NCBI GenBank assembly: GCA_030847615.1 | Contig: JAUMIR010000004.1 | Coordinates: 233,534,501-233,598,500 of the forward strand | DNA length: 64,000 nt | Reading direction: 5' to 3' | Origin: Gambelia wislizenii | Taxonomy: Eukaryota > Chordata > Lepidosauria > Squamata > Crotaphytidae | In this document: piece after piece, positions 10,111 through 21,639 of the stretch | Position numbering within the stretch: the first letter of the stretch is position 1 | Layout: every line of letters begins with the position of its first letter | The notes under the pieces: model-generated | Seen by the model: the letters and a program-made list of their open reading frames with translations, nothing else | Database searches by the model: none | What the model was told of the DNA's origin: nothing | Program-made: the position numbers and the translations under genes

Positions 10111-11863
10111 ACAGATTCTCTTCAAAAAGATGGGTGCATCATCCAAATATCTGACTCATTATTTCCAGTCAATTTATTAATATCAGACTTTTGCTGCTTC
10201 TGATCACATATACCTTTCTCTTCATTGCTGATCTGTCCCAATTGCTATGGTCCTGAGACAAATCCCATACCCTAATCTCTGATAGCTCATCTAGTTTGGA
10301 CCTCAGCCAGTCACTACATAAGTTTTTTCCCACCAATACAATGTAATCTTTACATGCATTGTAGAAGGGATATATTGTACATGGCCAAGGTGTCAACTCA
10401 CTTCTAATTAGAACACAACACTCTTTCCTTGTGCAAGAAATATACAAATAGGAAATCTTACATAACCACTAAGGAAAAACTCAAGAGTTCCAAACTTTAG
10501 AAGCTAGGACTTCTATTCAGCAAAGTTCTGCCATGGATGAAAAACCATTTCAGAAACTGGATTTAATCCCCTAGGTACAAAGTAGAGAATGTACAATAGG
10601 CTAGAAGATAGAGAATTTAAAAACAAACAAGTAAACCCAAAACAAACAAACAAACAAAAACAACAGAAGGATTATAATGCCATGGAAAATTTAACCACAT
10701 ATTCCATGATGGAACCAGATCTTATAGTACCTCAGGTATTCTCACTGTGTCTAAACCTTAACTTATTTTTATCTCTTAATCACAATAAGCCACTACCACA
10801 GGGCATGCTATTTTTGGAACAAGAGAATAGAGTGGGTGAAACAAATGAGCAACAACAAGTAGTGGGTTTTAATAAATCATGACCCTCCTGCAAGTGAATG
10901 AGGCTTTGGCAGTAATGCTCGATAATCACTAAAGTGGAATGGTTTTTGTACCTAAAGTAGCATTTTCTTTGTTTCCTTTTTCTTTTGTTAGCTTCATGGA
11001 TCCAGCTTATGGAAAGGAAGAACTGTGAAGTGGGTTTCATGTAAAGACTAAAAAATACACCTTTTTGGTGGTGTTTCAGAAGAAACTGAAAACTCCCCCC
11101 CCCAGTAGGCTTGTTGGGCAATTATAATGATAATTCAAATCACCAAGCTACATTGCTGGCCATTTTTATACAGTATATGTGCTGAATATTATTAAAATTG
11201 TTAAAGCCCTCTAGTGATCAGATGTACGTGTGCCTCTTTATGCGGGCAGAGAGTAGCTGGCCACACCCCTCCACTGACCTCCTGTCCCCTGACCATGCCA
11301 TTCTCCATTCATCGGAGAAGATAACTGGTACTCTGAAATGGTGAATTTGTGGTAGGTTTTTCTACAGGATTTAGAACCCAAGGCACTTGAGTTTAGTGGA
11401 ACTCTTCATGCAGATCTTTGCCCTCCAAACAGGGACAGGCAAATCTGTCACGTCCCCTTTCTTCCACATTCAAGTTTAGTAGATTTTGGTAAGATTCGGA
11501 TAAAAAACAAACTACAATTAAATTCTCACTGGTTTCTGGGAGATGGGCAGATCTGTCAGTTTCACTTTCACATTAAACTTTGTAAATTTTGGTAAATTTG
11601 GATTACAAAGAAACCAAAACAAAATTCCTATATATCAGTACCTCCAACACATGGCAAGTAGTGGTGTTGGGTTACAGAAATACAATGGAAGGGGAAGCCG
11701 TAAACACATCCTGACTCTTTTTTCACCATCTGAAAACTATAATGCCCAAATATACTCCCAGTTTTTGAGATGCGAATCATCTCAAATGCTTGGGATGAAA
11801 ATATATTCAAATAAATAAATACATAAATGAATGAAGCGGGGGGACTACTAGAGAAATACCTTG
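10111..11863. other. Intron 10 sequence without recognisable gene
   Basis: The segment contains an (AAAC)n-type run near 10640-10662. A more GC-rich stretch near 11220-11460 looks like a decayed interspersed repeat that I cannot place. No exon was found. Confidence 0.5.
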
Positions 11864-11985
11864 CAGTAACTCAACCTCTGGTCCTCCAGATATTTAGAAG
11901 TTCAGCTCTCAGAAGTCCCAGCCAGCGTGGAATTTTGGGAGGTAGGTTCCAAGGCATGTGGAGGACCAAGGGTTGAGAACTACTG
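11864..11985. mobile_element. Short hAT-type MITE, about 122 bp
   Basis: The ends CAGTAACTCAACC and GGTTGAGAACTACTG are inverted and begin with CAG. The inner arms TGGTCCTCCAGAT and ATGTGGAGGACCA also pair. No matching 8-bp duplication is visible, so the exact ends may be off by a few bases. Confidence 0.6.
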
Positions 11986-11989
11986 CATT

Positions 11990-13340
11990 ACAGCAGGGGT
12001 GGGTGACTGTGTGGAGGGGGGGAGCAATTTCTGTCCCAATACACAGACAATAGGCTGTATAGTTATGTTGGCAGTAAACCCACACGTGATGTCATGTCTT
12101 TTCACATTACTTCTGGTCCCTGTATAGGCTCAGTTTTCAATATTTTTGCAGAGGAATGTTGGGGAAATAGTCACACCATTACATTTGGAGTTAGTTTTAA
12201 TGTGCTTTGAATGTTTTTCGGGGGGGGACCCAACCACCATAAATTTTTGAAATTTTGAGGGGTGACCTGGAGGCTGTGAAAACAGGGGCATAGGCTGCCT
12301 GTAGATTGCAGGGTCCCCATTCTTGCCTTAGGGGGCTGACTAGGGAAAGTTTTACCAGTGAAGAAAGATTACAGCTCTGTAGTAGTAGCAACTTGACTAG
12401 AATACTTGAATGGGTTCAAATTCCAAATCAGACTCATTCCTAGATTCATCATATGTTGATTTGGCTTGTAAATATCTGATCTAAGAATGGTAACTTTTAA
12501 AAGGTACAGACAAAATAGGGAATCACTACAGAGTAGAAGTTTCAGTTACTCAACAGGTAAAGAAACTGCTGCCTAGCATAATAAAAAGCTACAACCCACC
12601 ATTAACTTATGCAGAAAGATAAATAGGAAGGAAAACCACATTTTTACCAAAGTTATGTATTTACATTCCTAATAGCACAAGTAAGTGAAACGAATGCTAG
12701 GCATATATTCAAGTTTTACGCAGAATTTCCATACCACAAAAAGCAAACACAATATGACCATATGTTAGATGGAACTGCTGATGTTCAAATCAGAGAGCTG
12801 GGGGCCAGACTAGAAAAGACAAGGAAAAGAAAGCTCTGGAGTCAGTGCTCCTTTCTATTTTATTCCTTATAATAATACTCTATTAAGTCCCCTCCATCAC
12901 AAAAATGACAACTCTGATCAGTGATGGCCAATGGAGGGCTAGCGCAGGCTAGTAGCCCTACTACATTTGACTAGATGAGTGACAAATATGCTTGTATTTA
13001 TGCGGAAGAAATAACAGTTTTCAAAAATTTTCAATGATGGAAAATATTTCCCACTTACTTTTGGTTCATGGCATTACTTTTCTGCAGTAGTAGGATTTTG
13101 TGCCTTTATGAGGCAAGAGGCTATGCTGATGTTGCAGTCAGCATAGGGTCTATGCTGGTAGGGTATCTCATATCAGGCTTTTGCTGAGCAGCCAGACTAA
13201 ATGTGTCCAATAGCTACTGGGCAGCAGCAATAGTGTGTTGTGTCTGAGAGAGAGAGGTGGAGGGAGAAGGACAGGGATGGAGCGGGGAGAGAGAGACTGG
13301 AACTATTCAGAGGCAACAGCTGTGGCACCATAACTAACGC
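11990..13340. other. Intron 10 sequence without recognisable gene
   Basis: A GA-rich patch lies near 13240-13300. The rest looks unique, with no supported ORF. Confidence 0.5.
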
Positions 13341-13359
13341 TTGTTAGTATAGCCCAGAA

Positions 13360-15705
13360 GAAGGCATAGTAAACTCCTTTTGAATGTCTTTTACCATGAA
13401 AACTCTATGATGAGACAATCAAAAAAGGAACAAGAGGCCAACAGTTTGTTCATTGCCAATACATTATTCAAACAACCAAAGAGGCAACTGCATGCATGGA
13501 CATCACCTGATGGCCAGTATGGAAATCTAGTAGACTACATAATTGGAGACAGAAGATGGAGAAGCTCAACTCTCTCTGCAAAAACAATACCAGGAGCAGA
13601 TTGGGGCACAGACCATGAACCACTAATATAAAAAAATAGAGTAAAGCTAAATAAGAATACTAAACCAACCATTGTGCCAAAAAACCAAACAACAACAAAA
13701 AACCCAACCAACCTGAAGGACATCCCTGCAGAATTTAAAGATAATGTAAAAATAGATTTGCACTATTAAGTTTAATTAACTGGGAGGCAGAACAACTCTG
13801 GACTGAAACTAGAGAAATTGTCAGGGAGGAATGCGAAAAGACCCTACCTGCAGCCAAAAAGAAAGAGACACTTCAATGGAAGACAGAGGAAACTCTTCAA
13901 GCAGTTAAGGGCATATGAGAAGCAAAGTAAAAGGTGACAGAAATAGTGAATGCAACTGTTCAGTGACCTGTGCACAGGGATAAGGAGAAATACTATAATA
14001 TCCAATGCAGAGAAATAGAAGATGACAACAAAAAAGGGAGAACATGAGACCTTTTCCACAAGATAAAAGAAATCAAAGGGATTTTAAACCAAAAATGGGA
14101 ATGCTCCACTACCAGCAGGGGAATACATTATATGTAGAAATAAAAAGATGATGGAAACAACATACAGTAGCACCCCTGTATCTGTGGGGGATTAGTTCCG
14201 GAACCCCTGTGGATACTGAAATCTGCAGATAAAAGCAAATGCCGGACTCCTTTTCTCCCCCTGTTCACCTCTGCTGCTGCTATCATCCTGGGGAAGGGAG
14301 AAGGGAGGCAAGTTCTCTCTTCCGTCTCTCCTTCCCCTGTTCACTCCAGCTGCTGCCCGTTGCCAACTGTGGATAACTGAATCAGTGGATGGTGAATCAG
14401 TGGATACAGGAGTGCTACTGTACTGAAGAATTACATAAAAGAGATGACAGATTTATTCAAGGAAGAACCATTTGAAGATGAACCTCCAATTTTAGAAAAC
14501 GAAGTAGAAGCTGCACTCAGAACACTTGGGAGAAATAAATCACCAGGAACAGATGTCAAACAATAGAGCTGCTTCAAGCTACAGAGAAAAAAAATCTACT
14601 CTAGTTGTAACTAAAATCTGTCAACAAATATAGAAAAAGAATGGCCCACAGATTAGAAATGCTCAATATATATTCCAATCCCCAAGAAAGGGAACAGTAG
14701 GGATTACAGTAACCACAGGACCATTGCATTAATCTCCGATGCAAGCAAAGCAAGGCTCAAAATTCTACAACAAAGACTTTGACCACATAGGGAATGAGAA
14801 ATGCCAGATGTCCAAGCTGTGTTCAGGAAAAGAAGAGGCACTAGGGATCATATTGCAAACATATGTTGGATAATGGAGCACACCAAAGAATTTCAGAAGA
14901 AAACCAGCTTGTGCTTTATAGATCAGCAAAACCTCTGATTGTGTAGATCATGAAAAACTATGAATTGCTTTTAAAGAATTGAGTGTGCCACAACATTTGA
15001 TTGTCCTAATGCATAAACTGTACTCAGGACAAGAGGCTACTGTGAGGACAGAATACAGAGAAATGGAATGGTTTCCAATTGGTAAAGTGGTCAGGCAAGG
15101 CTGCATTTTATCACCCTATCTGTTCAACTTGTAAGCTGAACATTTCACATATAAAGCAGGATTAGACTCATTGGAAGTAAGACTTGGAAGGGCAGCCATG
15201 AAGGAACTAGACATGATCCTGAAGTGTCAAGATATATCATTGAATACTGTTTGGATTGTCCATGCCATTGTATTTCCCATTTCTATGTAAGGTTGTGAAA
15301 GCCGGACAGTGAAGAAAGCTGACAATAAGAAAATCAACTCATTTGAAATGTGGTGCCAGAGAAGAGTTGTATGGATACCGTGGACTGCTAGAAAGACCAA
15401 TAAATGGGTCCTAGAGCAAAGCAAGCCTGAATTCTCCCTAGAAGCCAAGAGGACTAAACTGAGACACTCATACTTTGGACATGACTCGTTATGAGAAGGC
15501 ATGACTCACTAGAAAAGATAATGCTGGTAAGGAAGAAGGCAGTAGTAAAAGAGGAAGACCACATTCCAGATGGGTACACTCCATCAGGTAAGCCATGGTC
15601 CTCAGTCTGCAAGACTTGAGCAGGGCCGTTGATGATATTGTGAGTTGGAGGTGTCTCACAGAGTCGCCGTAAGCCAACGTCGACTTGATGGCAGTTAACA
15701 ACAGT
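13360..15705 (+). mobile_element. RTE/BovB LINE, decayed, internally deleted, with a nested MITE
   Basis: Translation gives BovB ORF2 blocks in order. The endonuclease end (about 13465-13630) carries PDGQYGNLVDYI and PGADWGTDHE. A central domain follows, then RT blocks with SNHRTIALIS-, FIDQQNL- and VRQGCILSPYLFNL-type matches (about 14700-15130), and the C-terminal block with GCESRTVKKAD, WIPWTARKTN and LRHSYFGHD (about 15290-15485). The 3' end reads GTCGCCGTAAGCCAACGTCG, close to the BovB 3' UTR. Many stops and frameshifts are present. The sequence jumps from SPYLFNL straight to the post-RT region, so the YADD catalytic block is missing. It is inserted antisense to NFATC1 and is a dead copy. 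Confidence 0.9.
14165..14420. mobile_element. Tc1/mariner-pogo-type MITE nested in the BovB copy, TA target duplication
   Basis: The element is 256 bp. Its ends CAGTAGCACCCCTGTATC and GATACAGGAGTGCTACTG are inverted, with TA on both sides (14163-14164 and 14421-14422). The internal ggggattagttccggaacccc block resembles Tigger-type MITEs. Removing it rejoins the BovB reading (GGAAACAACA / CTGAAGAATTACATAAAAG), so it inserted after the LINE did. Confidence 0.85.
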
Positions 15706-15837
15706 GCCCCACATAGGCTTCGAAATCCTAGAACCCATACTGCTGGGTGGTGAAGAGTTTCCTAGACACATCTACAAAGACTAATAATCTGTGAAGAGAC
15801 TGGGCTTGTATAGTAAACTTACCATAACATGTGGTAG

Positions 15838-16196
15838 TTTTCAAAGAAGTAGCCATGTTAGTCTCTTGCACCATAGAAAGGAGGAAGGGAGTGGGAGAAA
15901 GAAAAAAAAAGAAATGTGGTAGCACCTTTAAGAATAACTGGTTTTTATTTTAGCATGAGCTTTTACGGATATAAACCCACCTCACCCAGTCTTTTGAAAA
16001 TTTAAGGCAAGGGACATGATTTGCATCATTCTGGATCTTACTACATTCTATCCCACTCCTACAACTGTATAAATATGCCTTTCTACCTGAGTCCTTACTT
16101 GGTACTGCATATGAACAAGTGGATTTATATCCATGAAAGTTCATGCTAAAATAATTTTTTTAAAAGTCTTAAAAGTGCTGCCACATTTCTTTTTAT
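15838..16196. mobile_element. Inverted pair of Penelope-type terminal repeats (pLTR-like)
   Basis: The left arm (about 15910-15980) and right arm (about 16119-16194) are inverted copies sharing AGAAATGTGG(T/C)AGCAC and TTTTAGCATGA. The leader 'agtagccatgttagtctcttgcaccat' belongs to a widespread reptile repeat ending in 'AGCATGA(G/A)CTTT'. Inverted partial terminal repeats are a hallmark of Penelope-like retroelements, and each arm holds a hammerhead-like fold. There is no RT or endonuclease between the arms. The class assignment is an inference. Confidence 0.6.
16112..16150 (+). ncRNA. Degenerate hammerhead-ribozyme-like fold in the right arm
   Basis: GTGGAT (16119-16124) pairs with ATCCAT (16129-16134) around a TTAT loop, and GAAA follows directly at 16135-16138. 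This is the stem II-GAAA arrangement of a hammerhead. The expected CUGAUGA box before the stem is degraded (TGAACAA), so cleavage activity is unlikely. The opposite arm carries a related fold on the minus strand (about 15950-15990), with CTGGGTGAG in the box and AAAA for GAAA. Confidence 0.5.
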
Positions 16197-16199
16197 CAT

Positions 16200-18002
16200 A
16201 ACATGGTTTGTGCACTTATTATGGTAGTTTCAAAACAAAAAACAAAACAAAAAACCCACTGCCTTGGACCAGCTCAATGGAAATCATTACAGTCAACATT
16301 TTATGTATGGTTTTTTTTTTGTTTTTAATACTGTTTTCTGCCAATTTACCTGGAATAAAAACTTAGCTACCAACCTGCAATTTTCTGGACTGTCCATGAG
16401 TCCCTCTTTAAAACTTTGTTACATTGGCCACTCTTCATTTTCTGGTGCAGAAGCTAATCTTAGGGACATGTAACATATTTATAAAAAGAGATTAGCCATT
16501 TCATATTTCTAGGCTACTTGGGGAACTCTTCGATGGATATCATTTGCCCTGACCCTGGCCACTCTCTACACACCCAAGGGCAATGAATGGCTGTTTAAGG
16601 AGAACCCCATAGGAGGAAGGTGAATTCTCCATGTGGGGTGGTCACTGCATGGAAGCTAGTGACTGAAAAAGGACATACATATAGGTAAATTGGGTTTATT
16701 CCTGTGTATGTCACCAACAGGATACTGATCAAGATGTTTTGCCTGATTATCTGAATATCTAATGCCTTGAGTGCAGTAGTTAGCAGAAATGATGAAGCAG
16801 CCTCTCCAAGTATGAAACTATATTCCTGTTGAATTCATAAAGATCCTCTTCCTCTGCTAACATAGTATACAAATTCTTTTAATTACCAGGTAGCCACCAT
16901 TTCTTCTAAAATCTTCACTGAATTTAGCATGGTTGCACAAAGTTTCTCAGCATGTGTCAGTAAAACTCAAATAGACCCTTGTTGATCACCATGTCTCTAA
17001 GGCACCAGAAACAGGGAAGTTTTGATGTCAAATATCAGTGCATTACAGCCCTGAAAACTGTTGAATTATACATTCTACCCAAAGAAATGACAACCTTGTG
17101 ATCTGGACTGGGAAAATGGGACACACCTTGGTAGACACACAAGGGTTAAGTCACCACTCTCTTTTCTTGCTTCTAACTGATCAACAAAAGGTTATGTCAG
17201 CAGGCACTCTGGTCTTGATATAAAACCATTTGGAGAACAGAATTTAAATAATATAGGTTTCTTAGAATGGTACAGTTTTTAAATAATTTAAACTTTGTCA
17301 TGAAAATAAAACCAGATGGAAGTAAGCGTAGCTCAAATTATGGCCACAGGCACGTCATCTTATTGCAAACATCTGGTGTCAATGATAGGTTCACACCAAA
17401 CATTGTCACGTGAGACTTAAGACACATCACTTGTCAGCAAACATTTTGTACCCACGAGCACAATCTTGCTGTTTACAGATTTCTAGTTTTCAATTATAAT
17501 TCGTTTTACTAAGAAGTAATGACATATGCTGAAGCCAAGTGACTGCGACATGCAATCCAAGCCTCTGCAAGTTCATTGGGGATTCCCATTAATGTGTGAG
17601 CATAAGACTGCAGCCTATTTGTTGTACAAATGTTTTCTTGATCCTTTACTTCTTCAGCCTACTTCTGCTTGGAAACAGTACCCTCCAATTGTTCTCTACA
17701 ACATTGTAGAGGCATTGGGAGAGGGTGATTTGCAGGAAAAAAATAATGGTTGGGAGGAAAAAGACTTCATCTTCCACCTTCTACTTTCTTTCTGAACTTG
17801 CCTTAGCCACCTTTCTTCCTTCAAAAGTCCTAGGAATGCATTCATTTTGAAGTAACAGCTAGGTTTGCTAAACATACTAAACACACATTAAACCCCGAAG
17901 TGGATTCAGTGCCTCGCTGACAAAGAAACCACGAGCCACCACTGCACATCACATGGTTGTAGAATATTACATTTGGGCCCTAAGCACCTTCACTGTCCAA
18001 AA
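16200..18002. other. Intron 10 sequence without recognisable gene
   Basis: The segment is AT-rich unique sequence with chance ORFs only. No complete repeat was identified. Confidence 0.5.
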
Positions 18003-18080
18003 CCTTTTAAATATGTTTTTAGCCACCTTGAGTCCCATTATTGGGAGAAAGGTGGGATATAAATGAACAAAACAACAACA
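18003..18080 (+). mobile_element. LINE 3' tail (L2/CR1-like), about 75 bp
   Basis: It carries 'tagccaccttgagtccc ... gggagaaaggtgggatataaat' followed by (AAC)n-rich sequence. This is the usual 3' terminus of a large reptile LINE family. Only the tail is present (extreme 5' truncation). Confidence 0.65.
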
Positions 18081-18084
18081 ACCC

Positions 18085-20285
18085 TTGCATCCAAACATTT
18101 CCCTTCCATATATACATTTCTATGTCTAAAGTTTCCACTGAAATCACTAACACTTCCATTGAAAAGAATAGGTTTGGGATTGTACAGCGGCATGTGTTCT
18201 CTTACGTGTTCCGTAATGAATAGTTTGCAAACAAACAAACAAAAAACAGGCCTTTAAAACACATTAAACATTGATTTATTCCTTGGTAAAAGCTGCTCCT
18301 AGTCCTCTTATAGTAGCTGAACTTATTCATATTACCCCTTTAAGCTGGTACTCAAAGGTGTAGCACTTAGATTACTCTGGTCCTTGCAATAATTAGTGCT
18401 CATACTTGTTACTGAAGAAAATCCATGAGAGAGAATATATGCATGGCCTGTGCATTTAGAAATAGCTATTATTTGATTTAGAAGTAATGTATGTACAATT
18501 TTGAGAAACCTAATGACCTCTTTCTGATGAATGAAAGTTCTATGACATCTAATATTCCTTGATGAATTGCTTGGTAAAAACAGTGTTATTTAACAATTAA
18601 TAATTTTGTAATCAAAACCAAAATGTAGTTATTATTTGGATCTCCATGCACCTACATAACCAGTATTTTACAAAAGCATTTACTTATGTTATTCCTTCTA
18701 TAATCCCAATGCATTTTATATTTTGTCCCTGAAACTGTATATACCTGAATCTAAAATGTGGACTCCAAGTAGCTTTGCACAATTGCATTCTGTATACACA
18801 TCTGAAATTGTTTGTAGACTTTTAGGTCACTTTGAGGGTCCTCATAGTCTGAATGCCAATTTGTAAGTATTTTAATCAGTTTTTTAAAAAACTATGCACT
18901 CATCAACACACACAACCATTCCCCAGCTATGTACATGTTTACAATACAAAGGAAAAGATACACTTCCAAACAAGGGTTAATAGAAAAATAGTGTGTCAGA
19001 TCCAGTTATGAACTTATTTAGTGTAGAACCATTGAGATCAATGAGGCAAGTAAGTAATGGATAACTAAAGTCCCATTGATTTCAATGCATATATTCTAAA
19101 CATGACTAAGTCTAAATCCAACTGTATGAAATATTCTATTTCTGTGTGCATCAAACAGATCTGTGTTACCAATTATCTGGTGTCGGTAGTTATCTGAATG
19201 TGCCAGTTATCAAGATATAAATCAAAATATACCAATTAATTAAACTTATATCTGCAACCAGAAGAGACAGAGGCTTAAGATTTTTAAATAATAAAAACTG
19301 TGACATGTTATTCTGTATTTTCTGATGTTATACAAAACTAATCCCAATCACCACAACTCCCTAAGAAATAAATTCACTGGTTAATTGAAACCAATAGTGC
19401 AATTAATGACTGTAGGGCTACTAAGCAAGTTTCTAATCCATTTGTTCTTACTTGGATAAAGAAGGGTTACCGCAAGAGGGGCAAGAAAGGGAGAATTATA
19501 CACTACTTGTGTTGCAAACCTAGCTCTGCCAAATAATTTCTTTCAGTGGAACAGTTACAATGCAGGAATCCCTATCTGCTTAACTTTGCAACGTTACTTT
19601 AGAAGCGCCATAGTCTGCTAAAAGATTTGAGAGCTTAATAAGTATCTCCACAGTCTTCCCAGCTTTGGGAGCCAGATGTGAGCACTCAAGTCCAGGTTCT
19701 CAAAATAAACTGCTGGTAAAAGACCAACACTCAGAAAAGTTACTGTTTTGGATGACAGCTCCAAGAATCCCTCAACCAGCATAGCCAATGGACATTAATT
19801 TTTCATAGACTGAGAAAGCTCAAACACTTCGGACGTACAGCTATTTGCTCAAAAAGGGGAAAATGGCCAGGGACTTCCATGGGCAGCAGTAGGATGAATT
19901 TAGGGGTGCAGGCTAATTTGGCCCAGAGCATATGATCCAATCAGATCCTTCCTGTCTCCTCACCCTTGGGAGATGAGCTAATCCAACCAGCACTGTTCAC
20001 TACAGGGAAAAAGCCCACTTCAGAAGCTGGAATGACTTGGAACATTTTGCACTGTACTTTCAAAGCAATCACTAGCAATCTGCCCACTGTGATCATCTTC
20101 TGTTCTCTCTTAAACTTCCAGAGAGAACACCTCATCATATTGGTATTTGGAAAGTTATAATGTGTCATCCTAACTGTAGCTGTGGATCTCCAATTTGTAG
20201 ACGTTCCATCTCAAAGTTAGCATTGGACTTCCTTTGTGCATATAGATAACTGTATGTGAGTACACTGAAACAGTATCAGTTCTGG
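18085..20285. other. Intron 10 sequence without recognisable gene
   Basis: The segment is AT-rich. A decayed inverted element with 'agatccagttatgaac ... ctaaatccaactg' ends lies near 18990-19125. No exon is seen. Confidence 0.5.
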
Positions 20286-20289
20286 GTAC

Positions 20290-20390
20290 ATCTTAGAAAG
20301 GTTAGTTTTGGACTATAATTCCCAGAATCCTGCAGCCTAGCTGGGGGACCCTGGGAGATTTAGTCTAAAAAAAATGTTTCCAAGCTCTAA
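20290..20390. mobile_element. Foldback MITE, 'ttttggactataattcccag' arm type
   Basis: The left arm (TTTTGGACTATAATTCCCAG) is the approximate inverse of the right arm (CTGGGAGATTTAGTCTAAAA). A related copy flanked by 'aaaagttac ... gttac/gcttttcc' sequence occurs at 33717. Confidence 0.6.
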
Positions 20391-20481
20391 TCCCATGCAA
20401 GTTACACTTTTATATTTCCTTGTTAATCTGGTCCTGTCCAAAACCAGTTAAAACTGTTATTGGCATATTTTTTTTTAAAGG

Positions 20482-20904
20482 TTGATTCAACAATTCGCAT
20501 GCCTACTTTTTGAATGTAGAACCCTCCCACTACACCACACCTTTTGTAAAACACAGCATTTAGCAAATGATCAAAAGAAACTTCCGTCTACACACATTTC
20601 TGAAATACTTGCATTCCAACCTGTTTTGGAAGGAAGTTTTAAAAAGAGTGGAAACCTGGCATCTAACTCAACAGGGAAGAAGTGGTTTCCACTTCACAAC
20701 GAATGGGTGGAGGGAAAGTTATTAAAAGAACTTCAAATGTTACAGCTCAGCATGGAGATGGAAGATATGAAAAGACTAGCAAGAAGTAAAATTCATGTAT
20801 TTATCGGCCTTTTGGTAAGGCCAAACCTTTACTTGTCTTTCTCTTATCAAACTATACAAATATTTTTAATACCCAGATGTGAGTATACAGAAGTATTTAT
20901 ATAG
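20482..20904 (+). other. 140-codon open frame, no recognised family; probably not a gene
   Basis: The frame is antisense to NFATC1 inside intron 10. Its translation has no recognisable domain and a composition like translated noncoding AT-rich DNA. No promoter, splice context or conserved motif supports it. It is listed because it is one of the longer ATG-started frames in otherwise unassigned sequence. Confidence 0.1.
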
Positions 20905-21032
20905 GTTCTGAACCTTGGCTACATAGATATTGGACTTCAATTCCCAGAAACCCCAGATAGCAAGGGGAATAGACAGGGATGGAAATGTAGTTCAACAACA
21001 GTCTAAGGACCCAAGGTTCAGAAACACTGCTT
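20904..21032. mobile_element. Foldback MITE, about 129 bp
   Basis: The ends GGTTCTGAACCTTGG and CCAAGGTTCAGAAACAC are inverted, with weaker inner pairing around ggacttcaattcccag. It is probably hAT-related, but the target duplication is not clear. Confidence 0.65.
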
Positions 21033-21131
21033 CAAATCTCATCTCATCGTATTGGTTTTGCACTACCTTTTATGGTTTCTTAAACTTCCTGGATTAGAGC
21101 AGCTTCTCCCAACCTAGCATTCTCCAAATAT

Positions 21132-21630
21132 GGGCTCATCTACACTAACCAGGATACACCGGCTCCCTGCCAGTGTATCTCACCAGTGTGGAGGAAATGG
21201 GCTGGCATCCAAGCAGAACACTGGTGTGTTGCTATAGCCGCCATTTTCTTCATTGATGCAGAAGCTAGGAAGTGGCCTGGCAACATGTGACTGCAGGCCC
21301 CCTGCATGTGAACAGCCTCAGTCACTTGCTGAGGGACTCCTGCCTGGCTTCTGGGAAAGCCAGGGAGCTGGCAGCAGCAGTGGGGAACAGTGGTCTGGGA
21401 CGGGCTCCTGTGGACACATGGGGCCCAATCTGGCAGTACCGGGTTAAACTGGGTATTGTCTTATATCTCTGTAAAGGGCCCTATCCTGGCTTGCCCCTGT
21501 TCTAGCACCATATCTGCCCTGTGGGTTGTTTGGGCCTGAGGGCAGAGCAGGGTAAATTCCCTGCATTGTTTGGACTGCAGGGCCTTGGAATGGGGGCAAG
21601 CTGGGGTATTTGGCATTTGTAGATAAGCTC
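21132..21630. mobile_element. PIF/Harbinger-like MITE, 499 bp, copy A
   Basis: It starts GGGCTCATCTACACT and ends with the decayed inverse ATTTGTAGATAAGCTC. TAT and TAA flank it, which fits a mutated TWA duplication. Over most of its length it aligns with the element at 54671-55197, sharing CCTGCCTGGCTTCTGG, GGAGCTGGCA, AGGCTCCTGTGGACAC-like and GGGGCAAGCTGGGGTATTT-like blocks. It is GC-richer than the surrounding intron. No transposase is present. Confidence 0.75.
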
Positions 21631-21639
21631 TAAACTAGA

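Noticed and set aside
13380..13631. Possible host endonuclease gene
   Set aside because: The peptide is the BovB endonuclease end; the LINE continues downstream with stops and frameshifts.
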